Assembly: GCA_035298385.1 (NCBI GenBank)
Contig: DATGYC010000206.1
Coordinates: 1 to 14,131 of the forward strand
DNA length: 14,131 nucleotides
Direction: 5' to 3'
From: DATGYC01 sp035298385
GTDB lineage: Bacteria > Bacillota > Sulfobacillia > Symbiobacteriales > Symbiobacteriaceae
The notes under the pieces are model-generated. The model did no database searches, had not been told where the DNA came from, and saw only the letters and a list, made by a program, of their open reading frames with translations. The position numbers and the translations under genes were made by a program. Of this stretch, positions 1 to 5,925 are shown in pieces; position 1 is the first letter of the stretch, and each line of letters opens with the position of its first letter.

Positions 1-160
1 GTCCACTCCAATCAGCCCAAGAGAATCAGATTCTCTCCATAGATTAACAGACGGAATTACCACTCGTCAAACCTTCGGGCCTGCTTCGAGGAGTAAATTG
101 CGGAACCAGGGGTAGGATCTACCCCTGGTTCCATGTGGAACATTTTTCCAATTCGGTTCT
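1..160. other. Non-coding stretch with palindromes, no gene supported
   Basis: I find no gene here. Plus-strand frames open at the left edge close after roughly 13 to 37 codons (stops near 40, 45 and 112) and show nothing recognisable; one of them could be the tail of a gene outside the window. The stretch is visibly less GC-rich than the coding regions. It holds a perfect 8+1+8 palindrome at 20-36 (AGAGAATC, A, GATTCTCT) and the larger hairpins listed separately at 102-147. It probably is the space between the protease gene on the right and an unseen gene on the left. Confidence 0.5.
102..147 (+). terminator. Overlapping alternative hairpins, terminator/attenuator-like
   Basis: A 14-bp perfect stem (102-115 with 119-132, loop GAT) is followed by a second, smaller hairpin: GTTCCA at 128-133 with TGGAAC at 136-141. 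The second runs straight into ATTTTT (142-147) on the plus strand. The two stems share bases 128-132, so they cannot form together, which is the geometry of an attenuator. The simplest reading is a terminator for a plus-strand gene lying left of the window. On the minus strand the large stem is followed only by GCAATTTAC, so it is a weaker terminator for the protease transcript. Confidence 0.4.
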
Positions 161-346
161 GGATGTGGGTGGGGTGTAGTGGTTCTAAAATTTTGGGGAT
201 TGGGGGGATTAGGGGGATGACCTCGTATGGAGGATTAGCCTGGGAACCATCCCGGTTGATGGCTTCTGCCAGCCCCCCAGACTCGGTGATCCCCTCAATC
301 CCCCTAATCCCCGTAAAAAAGGAACTGCTACACCCCACCCTCCACC
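161..346. repeat. Near-palindromic element (about 60-bp imperfect inverted repeats)
   Basis: Bases 161-220 align without gaps to the reverse complement of 287-346. By eye 44 of 60 positions match, including GGGGTGTAG and runs such as GGGGATT and GGGGGATT. Weaker matching continues inward, and a short hairpin (CCATC at 247-251 with GATGG at 258-262) sits at the exact centre, so the whole element folds on itself. One strand is G-rich throughout both arms. It begins or ends six bases from the protease stop codon. It codes for nothing I can support. It could be a miniature inverted-repeat element, a REP-like palindrome or an oversized transcript-end hairpin. Confidence 0.6.
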
Positions 347-351
347 CGCCC

Positions 352-2898
352 CTAGGAGAGCACCTGCTCCGGCACATCCCACCAGAGCGTGAAGGCCGTC
401 GTCGATCCCGAGTAAAGGTTGACCCGAACCGACCAACTCCCGATCGGTTCGAAGTCGACGTCCCGCAGCTCGGGGTTGTTGATCGTGTAGCCCCGAGCCC
501 GCTCCCGGCCGCTCGGATCGTAGACGTAGAAGTCCAGATCCGCCGAGCCCGGCCAGAGGAGCGTGATCCGCCCACGGCCGGTAAAGCGGGTCGAGTAGGT
601 CTGGGTGGCGTTCCGGTTGCTCGTCGAGACCGTCCCGGTCTGCTCCACCCGCTTATACCCCGAGATCGTCAAGCTCCAGCTCGTATCCGGGCCGCCGTAG
701 AGGTTGACCCGGACCCGGTAGGTCCCAGTCCCCCAGCGGGCGGTATCGACCCGAAGCCGCTCGGGGTTGTTGAGCGAGTAGGCTCGGCCGACCAACGTCC
801 CATCGGGGGCGTAGACGTAGAAGTCGAGGTCAGCGCTCCCCGGCCAGTTCATGGCAATGTCGACCAAGCCCGACTCGTGGACACTGAAGGTCGCATCCTG
901 GTCACGGGCGCCGCTGCTCACCCGGCCCGTCCGCGTGATCTGCTGGCTCAGGTTGGGCGGCGGGTTGTCCGGTCGCTCGACCGTCACCGTACGGGTCGTC
1001 ACGGTTGTCTGTCCCGCCGAGTCGAAGGCCCTAGCAGTCAGCGCGTAACTCCCCGGTGTGAGGCTCCCTGTCTCCCACGTGTACGTGTAGAAGGAGCCGT
1101 CGAAGTTACCAGTGATCTCGACCGGGGCGCCCGAGCCCACAGCGACCTCCACCTTGGCGACCCGAACGTCATCGGTCGCCCGGACCTTGACGATCACCCG
1201 ACCAGAGACCCGGGCGCCCTCCGCTGGGTCCACCACGCTAATCGCTGGTGGAGCGTCGATCGCTGTAGCCAGGCCGCCCGAGATGTCGAGGGCGTAGGCG
1301 CCCGCTCCAGCGTAGGAACGGACCACCACCCGGTAGGTACCGGTCTGGGTGACCGTCCGGGCCAGAACCTCCTGCCGGTTCGAGCCAGAGGAGCGAGCCA
1401 ACTCCGAGCCGTCCGGATTGTAGATCGTCATGTCAAAGTCCGGCGAGCCGGAGGCCCAGAGCGGTAGCAGGAGGGTCGTTACGAGCGGGAACGTCGTGTT
1501 CTGGACGGTGATGCGATGCTCCGCTGTCTGCCCAACCCCGGAGAGGGTGCCGTTGAAGGACTCATGGGTCGGGAGTGTCGGCGGTAGCCCACCCGAGAAG
1601 TTGCCTGCCCGCTTGACGGCGGCCCAGCCATCAAGCCGTCCCCAGCCGTAATCGACGTCCTGCCCAGGCGGTCCCCAGTCCTGGGCCGTCTGCTGGAGGA
1701 TCTGCCGCACCCCAGAGACCGTCAGGTTCGGATTGGCATCGAGCATTAGTGCGATCGTCCCCGAGACGAACGGGGTCGCCATTGAGGTGCCCGAGTAGTT
1801 GACGTACCCGTTCGAAGAGCCCGCACGGGGAGCGCTGATCGTCACGCCCGGGGCGACGATCTCCGGCTTGATCCGGTTATCCTGGGTCGGTCCCCGGCTG
1901 GAGAAGCCGGCAAGCTGGTACCCCTGCTCGTTCGGGTCGGCCATCGCCCCAACGGTGATCGCACCGGCGGCGGCGCCCGGGGAGCCCACGGTGTAGCGGG
2001 TCGGACCACTGTTGCCAGCAGCGACCACCGGGATGATCCCGGCCTCTGCGGCCCGGTTGACCGCCTGCGAGACGATGTCAGTCCCATCGGATGAGCCCGA
2101 GGTGCCCAGGGACATGGAGATCACCCGGATGTGATACGTCTCCTTGTTGGCCACGGCCCAGTCGACCGCCGCGGTCACATTGGAGAGTGAGCCCGACCCA
2201 CGGCTATCCAGGACCTTCAGTCCGACCAGGGAGGCCCCCGGCGCAACGCCCTTGTAGAGGGGATTCCCGGCGCCCTTGCCCGCGATGATCCCCGAGACGT
2301 GGGTGCCATGCCCGTGGTCATCATAGGGCGTCGAACGGTTAGCGACCCAGTCATGCCAGCCGACCACCTTCCCCGCGAGGTCGACATGGCTCGCATCGAT
2401 GCCGGTATCGATCACGGCGACGACGATATCCCCCGTGGAGAATCCATTCGGGTTGCCGTCTCGATCGCCATCGACGCCGAAGTCCGCCCGTGCCTTGGCC
2501 GTACCGAAGCCGTTATTCGCCCCGTCCAGATTGATCCGGACCTCCGCGTCATGCTCGACGTGGCGGACCTCCGGCAGGGCGGCCATCTGCCTGATCTGCG
2601 CCGGCGTGGCCTGGGCGGCGACTGCAGGCAGGATTCGGTACTGTTGGGTCACAGTCACCCCTAAGCTGGCGAGGCGCTCAATCCCCGCCGGGCTGTTCAA
2701 AAGCACCATCACCGGTAGCGGGGCCGCGGCAACACTGCCCATCAACTGGTCGAGCGAGTCGAAGATCTTGTTCTGATTGGCGTCCATCGAGGTGGGGCGG
2801 GTGACCGGTCCGGGGACGTTAGGCTGATTGGCCGGTGAGCAGCCAGCGATCAGCACCAGGAGGCAGAAGCAAGCCAGCCAGCGGTGGCGAGTTCTCAC
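352..2898 (-). CDS. Subtilisin-like serine protease, lipoprotein with C-terminal PPC-type domains
   Basis: Secreted S8-family protease of 848 residues, expected to be lipid-anchored outside the cytoplasmic membrane. Residues 1-20 form a lipoprotein signal ending in IAGC (Cys20). Residues 60-122 resemble an I9 propeptide. The catalytic domain spans about 125-430, with Asp164 (VIDTG), His197 (HGHGTH), oxyanion Asn296 (AAGNSG) and Ser372 (GTSMATP), so it looks active. A PPC-like domain (about 450-540), an Ig-like domain (about 551-640) and two similar PPC-like domains (about 655-748 and 752-840) follow; these usually aid secretion or substrate binding. The GTG start is chosen because AGGAGGGAG sits six bases before it and the signal peptide begins there. 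It forms its own unit: a terminator separates it from the upstream operon. The substrate is unknown. Confidence 0.93.
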   Translation of the reverse strand: MRTRHRWLACFCLLVLIAGCSPANQPNVPGPVTRPTSMDANQNKIFDSLDQLMGSVAAAPLPVMVLLNSPAGIERLASLGVTVTQQYRILPAVAAQATPAQIRQMAALPEVRHVEHDAEVRINLDGANNGFGTAKARADFGVDGDRDGNPNGFSTGDIVVAVIDTGIDASHVDLAGKVVGWHDWVANRSTPYDDHGHGTHVSGIIAGKGAGNPLYKGVAPGASLVGLKVLDSRGSGSLSNVTAAVDWAVANKETYHIRVISMSLGTSGSSDGTDIVSQAVNRAAEAGIIPVVAAGNSGPTRYTVGSPGAAAGAITVGAMADPNEQGYQLAGFSSRGPTQDNRIKPEIVAPGVTISAPRAGSSNGYVNYSGTSMATPFVSGTIALMLDANPNLTVSGVRQILQQTAQDWGPPGQDVDYGWGRLDGWAAVKRAGNFSGGLPPTLPTHESFNGTLSGVGQTAEHRITVQNTTFPLVTTLLLPLWASGSPDFDMTIYNPDGSELARSSGSNRQEVLARTVTQTGTYRVVVRSYAGAGAYALDISGGLATAIDAPPAISVVDPAEGARVSGRVIVKVRATDDVRVAKVEVAVGSGAPVEITGNFDGSFYTYTWETGSLTPGSYALTARAFDSAGQTTVTTRTVTVERPDNPPPNLSQQITRTGRVSSGARDQDATFSVHESGLVDIAMNWPGSADLDFYVYAPDGTLVGRAYSLNNPERLRVDTARWGTGTYRVRVNLYGGPDTSWSLTISGYKRVEQTGTVSTSNRNATQTYSTRFTGRGRITLLWPGSADLDFYVYDPSGRERARGYTINNPELRDVDFEPIGSWSVRVNLYSGSTTAFTLWWDVPEQVLS

Positions 2899-2972
2899 GG
2901 TATCTCCCTCCTACAGGGGGCTGCCGGGTGGACGTTCGTAACAGAACTTTCCTCTCTGTTCTGGTTCACCCG

Positions 2973-2987
2973 GAACAGACCCTGTTC
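2973..2987. promoter_or_regulatory. Perfect palindrome upstream of the protease gene, candidate operator
   Basis: GAACAG, ACC, CTGTTC is a perfect 6-3-6 inverted repeat about 75 bases before the protease start. Another CTGTTC half-site lies at 2956-2961, and a CAGAAC/GTTCTG pair lies at 2942-2947 and 2958-2963. Clustered half-sites in the only space available for the protease promoter suggest a transcription-factor site. The spacing (GAAC-N7-GTTC) differs from the Gram-positive LexA site (N4). I could not find a convincing -35/-10 pair beside it. Confidence 0.35.
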
Positions 2988-3002
2988 GCCACCCGCGAGA
3001 AA

Positions 3003-3030
3003 GAGGCGGGCGCCCCCCGGCGCCCGCCTC
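3003..3030 (-). terminator. Intrinsic terminator of the recA operon
   Basis: A perfect 12-bp GC-only-rich stem (GAGGCGGGCGCC, loop CCCC, GGCGCCCGCCTC) begins 9 bases after the stop of the last gene in the run. On the minus strand it is followed by TTTCTCG, a short U-tract. It should end the long minus-strand transcript before the protease gene. Confidence 0.75.
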
Positions 3031-3039
3031 CCTGTCTAT

Positions 3040-3588
3040 CTACTGCACGACGTGCACAGCCCCCAACGGCGTCCATTCGCTACCAAGCACCCAGCGGCTG
3101 CCCAGCTTCGGTTGGGTGAGCCCCGCTGTGCGGGTGACTACCAGGGTCGGTGGCCTCTTCAAGCCAGCCCCCTGCACGGAGAGGGCAGCCCCCTCCCGCA
3201 CCGCCAGGGTCAGCGAGCCCTTGCCGAAGTCACCGACGACCTTCCCATCGATGAAAAGTTTTACCCCTGAGAGCTTGGCGCCCCCCTCCACCTGCAAGGT
3301 GATCGAGGGCTCCGCCCAGGGGGCGCCCGCCCCGCCGGAGACGGCTACCTCACCGCGCCGCTCGGCCTCTCCCAGCCAAGATGTGACTGCGGGAGCTGGC
3401 TCACCCTCCAGGAAGGCCGCCAGTGAGAGGAGCCGTTCCCCCCGTGGCACCACCAAGACGACCTGAACCGCCAAGAGGAGGAGCAAGGCCAGAATCGCGA
3501 CCCGGATCAGCCCTCGCTCCATCCGCAGTGAGAATCGCCGGTAGGTCGTGCGGTAATCGCCCCACTGTTCGTCCTGCGCTCGCGCCAA
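3040..3588 (-). CDS. Small membrane-anchored protein, function unknown
   Basis: A 182-residue protein that I cannot name. A basic, Tyr/Arg-rich N-terminus (residues 1-26) precedes one hydrophobic helix (about 27-47). The remaining 135 residues are soluble, alternate hydrophobic and polar residues in a beta-rich pattern (about 95-158), and would lie outside the cytoplasm by the positive-inside rule. There is no signal-peptidase site or catalytic motif. The TTG start follows GGGGAGGGGGGGAG with normal spacing. It starts 27 bases after the flavoprotein gene and is the last gene before the terminator. I recall similar short membrane proteins beside this flavoprotein in Clostridia, but this is memory rather than a search result. 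Confidence 0.75.
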   Translation of the reverse strand: MARAQDEQWGDYRTTYRRFSLRMERGLIRVAILALLLLLAVQVVLVVPRGERLLSLAAFLEGEPAPAVTSWLGEAERRGEVAVSGGAGAPWAEPSITLQVEGGAKLSGVKLFIDGKVVGDFGKGSLTLAVREGAALSVQGAGLKRPPTLVVTRTAGLTQPKLGSRWVLGSEWTPLGAVHVVQ

Positions 3589-3615
3589 CGTGCTCCCCCC
3601 TCCCCGGTTTTCGGG

Positions 3616-4974
3616 TTAGGGTATGTCCTGCAAGGCAGAACTATGCAACAGAGCGGCAGAACGGCCCGCAACCCACCCGGTCGAGAAGGCGATGGTGATG
3701 TTGTAGCCACCGGTGTGGGCATGCACGTCGAGCACCTCACCAGCGAAGAAGAGCCCCTCGCAGAGCTTGGAGGCGAGCCGCTTCGGGTCGACCTCCTTAA
3801 TCGAGACTCCACCACCGGTGACGAAGGCCTCGTGGAGCGACTTGGTCCCCAGGATCATCACCGGGAAGGCCTTGGCCGCCTCGGCGAGCCGGTTCAGCCC
3901 ATCCTTGGGCAGATGGGCGAGGGTGAGGTCCTCAGCCAAATCGGCCTCCGCCAAGAGGAGCGGCACCATCCGCTCCGGGAAGAGGCCGCGCAGGACGTTC
4001 TTGAGCGCCTTCTTGGACTCGGCCCGCAGGGCAGCGGCAAGGCGCTCCACCAGAGCCCCCACCGACTCGTCCGGCACCAGGTCGACCGTCAGGCGGAGCG
4101 GGGCGGTCTCGCCCTTCAGACGGGACGTCGAGACCCAGTGGGCCGTCCGCAACGCTGCCGGACCCGAGAGCCCGAAGTGCGTGAAGAGCAGATCGCCCCG
4201 CTGCCGGGTGAGGCGCTTGCCCGCCGGGGACCACAGGCTGACCTCGATCGACCGGAGCGAGAGCCCCTGCAGGGTCCGCTCATGGATGAAGCGGTCGCCG
4301 GCCACCAGGGGGACCTCGGTCGGGTAGAGCGGGGTGATCGTGTGGCCCGCCGCCGCAGCCCAGGGGTAGCCATCGCCGGTGGAGCCGGTCTGGGGTACCG
4401 AGGTGCCGCCCACAGCGACAACAACCGCCTTCGCTGAGATTCGCTCGCCCGAGACGAGCCGGATGCCGCGGCAGCGGCGTAGAAGGGCGGATTCATCGCC
4501 CGCCGCATCAGCAGCCACGGCGTCCGCCACAGCCCCATCGTCGGTTCCATCCACCAAGAACAGTTCAGCCACCGGGGCGCCCAGGCGGATCTCCACCCCC
4601 GCCGATCGCACCGCGCCAACCAGGGCGGCGGCGACCGTCGTCGCCTTATCCGAGACCGGGAAGATCCGCCCGTTATCCTCCTCCTTCAGCTGCACCCCCA
4701 GCGACTCAAAGAGGTCGATGATCCCCTGGTTGCCAAACGCCTCGAGGGCGCTCCAGAGGAAGCGCCCATTACCCGGGATCTCTTTGATCAGCTCATCAAC
4801 CGGCTTCCGGTTGGTCACATTGCAGCGCCCACCACCCGAGATGATCAGCTTCCGCCCGAGTTTATCACCCTTCTCGACGAGCAGGGTCCGGGCGCCCGCC
4901 CGCCCTGCGGCCAGCGCTGCCATCAGCCCGGCCGGTCCCCCGCCAATCACGATCACATCATAGATCCGGGCCAA
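3616..4974 (-). CDS. BaiN/HI0933-family NAD(P)/FAD-dependent oxidoreductase
   Basis: Predicted cytoplasmic flavoprotein of 452 residues, of the family also called YhiN, HI0933 or aminoacetone oxidase-like. The FAD-binding Rossmann fold is at the start: GGGPAG (11-16) with Glu35 as the ribose-binding acid. Family hallmarks follow: GRKLIISGGGRCNVTN (40-55), THFGLSGPA (265-273), TGGGV (387-391) and GEVLDVHAHTGGYN (412-425). Residues about 142-166 are an Ala/Asp-rich loop insertion. The TTG start is fixed by AAAGGAG eight bases upstream and by the Rossmann strand beginning directly after it. It begins 21 bases after the Rad50 C-half gene. Physiological substrates of most members are unknown, and a link to DNA repair is suggested only by position. 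Confidence 0.92.
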   Translation of the reverse strand: MARIYDVIVIGGGPAGLMAALAAGRAGARTLLVEKGDKLGRKLIISGGGRCNVTNRKPVDELIKEIPGNGRFLWSALEAFGNQGIIDLFESLGVQLKEEDNGRIFPVSDKATTVAAALVGAVRSAGVEIRLGAPVAELFLVDGTDDGAVADAVAADAAGDESALLRRCRGIRLVSGERISAKAVVVAVGGTSVPQTGSTGDGYPWAAAAGHTITPLYPTEVPLVAGDRFIHERTLQGLSLRSIEVSLWSPAGKRLTRQRGDLLFTHFGLSGPAALRTAHWVSTSRLKGETAPLRLTVDLVPDESVGALVERLAAALRAESKKALKNVLRGLFPERMVPLLLAEADLAEDLTLAHLPKDGLNRLAEAAKAFPVMILGTKSLHEAFVTGGGVSIKEVDPKRLASKLCEGLFFAGEVLDVHAHTGGYNITIAFSTGWVAGRSAALLHSSALQDIP

Positions 4975-4995
4975 ATCGTTCGCTCCTTTAAGACC

Positions 4996-5655
4996 CTACC
5001 GGGACCGGTTCACCTGGGAGACGCCGTCCCGCAAGACGACGTTGTAGGCGGCCTGAGCGGTCTCCGCCAGGTAGGGATTATGCGTCACCATGATCACCTG
5101 GCGCCCGAAGAAGTCGGAGATCGCCTTGAGGAAGTTGGCCGCCGGGGCGACAAACTCTTCCGAGACGTGCTTCGCCGGCTCGTCCAGGATCAGCGGCCCA
5201 TCGAGGGGCGGTTGGTACGTCTCCAGCATCGCCATGCGCAGGCCGAGGGCGACCACGTCGACCACGCCACCACCGCGCGACTCCTGCGGCCGAGACTCCA
5301 GCATCTGCCCGCCCTCGCCGGGAGAGATGACGTAGAACTCCGCCTCGGGGCGCCCGGCCTTCTCGACCAGGTCGATCTTGAAGGCGTACGGCGCGCCAAA
5401 GACGTGGCGCAGGGTGTTGGTCACGAGGACCTCGATCTGCTGTTTCGCCTGGGCCCGAGCATGTTGGGAGGTCAGGCCAAGCAGGACCGAGACCTTCTCC
5501 AGCAAGTCGGCCTCCGTAAGGGCCGCCTGGAGCTTGGCCTCCGCCTCCGCCTTCTCCTCCTCCAGCCGCCGCATCTCGCCCTTGCGCTGGTTCAGGCGCG
5601 CCTGAGCCGCACGCAGGCGTGGCTCAAGCGCCAACAGGGCTGCACGTTCGTCCAT
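4996..5655 (-). CDS. Rad50/SbcC-like ATPase, C-terminal half
   Basis: A 219-residue protein carrying only the C-terminal lobe of an ABC/SMC-type ATPase. Residues 1-55 are a charged coiled coil. The lobe contains a signature-like ESRGGG (125-130, in place of LSGGQ), Walker B PLILDEP (154-160, Asp158 and Glu159), the D-loop region AKHVS and an H-loop VTHN (His192). There is no Walker A, so it cannot bind ATP alone and should complete the protein encoded at 5926-7545. The ATG lies two codons after the stop of the 83-residue gene, in the same frame, with the sequence TAG CCG TAG ATG. I see no Shine-Dalgarno, so translation probably depends on coupling to the gene before it. Together with the nuclease it should form an Mre11-Rad50-type DNA-end-processing complex. 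Confidence 0.88.
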   Translation of the reverse strand: MDERAALLALEPRLRAAQARLNQRKGEMRRLEEEKAEAEAKLQAALTEADLLEKVSVLLGLTSQHARAQAKQQIEVLVTNTLRHVFGAPYAFKIDLVEKAGRPEAEFYVISPGEGGQMLESRPQESRGGGVVDVVALGLRMAMLETYQPPLDGPLILDEPAKHVSEEFVAPAANFLKAISDFFGRQVIMVTHNPYLAETAQAAYNVVLRDGVSQVNRSR

Positions 5656-5664
5656 CTACGGCTA
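5656..5664 (-). other. Double in-frame stop at the coiled-coil/ATPase C-half junction
   Basis: Read on the minus strand, the junction is TAG CCG TAG followed at once by the ATG of the next gene. Both stops are in the frame shared by the two genes. No GGAG-like element occurs in the preceding 25 bases, unlike at every other start in this operon. Confidence 0.8.
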
Positions 5665-5913
5665 CCGCGGGAGGAGATCGGACGGCATCAGGGCCTCGAT
5701 CTTCTCCAGATTCTCCGTCAGCTGCTTCTCCAAGGACGCAATCTCAGCGTCGACCGTCTCGGGGTTGGCGCCCAGCGCCTTCATCTCCGCCAAGAGTTGC
5801 TGTTCGGTCCGGGCCAACTCCTCCAGGCGAGCCTGGAAGCGGTACTTCTTCTCCTTGCCAGCCTGAATCGCCTTGCCATACTCAGCGAGCCGCTTCTCTA
5901 CATCCTGGTGCAT
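5662..5913 (-). CDS. Small coiled-coil protein between the two Rad50 halves
   Basis: An 83-residue protein, almost wholly helical, with no catalytic motif. Residues 1-47 form one charged heptad-rich helix. A turn at about 48-53 (LGANPET) breaks it, and a second helix (54-76) ends in MPSDLLPR. It reads as a piece of an SMC/Rad50-type return arm encoded separately. It has a strong GGAGG seven bases before ATG. It sits 12 bases after the ATPase N-half and six before the C-half, in the same frame as both. I infer that it pairs with the N-half's coiled coil or bridges the two halves. It could also be a regulator of the complex. Confidence 0.8.
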   Translation of the reverse strand: MHQDVEKRLAEYGKAIQAGKEKKYRFQARLEELARTEQQLLAEMKALGANPETVDAEIASLEKQLTENLEKIEALMPSDLLPR

Positions 5914-5925
5914 ATGAAGGCCTCC

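Noticed and set aside
195..216. G-quadruplex formed by the GGGG/GGGGGG/GGGGG runs
   Set aside because: Only three closely spaced G-tracts occur here; a fourth lies more than 20 bases away, so the motif is incomplete and is mentioned only as a possibility in the palindrome finding.
133..1467. Long plus-strand open frame (444 codons) opposite the protease
   Set aside because: It is antisense to the protease, is dominated by Arg, Pro, Val and Asp as expected of a shadow frame in GC-rich DNA, and starts inside a hairpin with no ribosome site.
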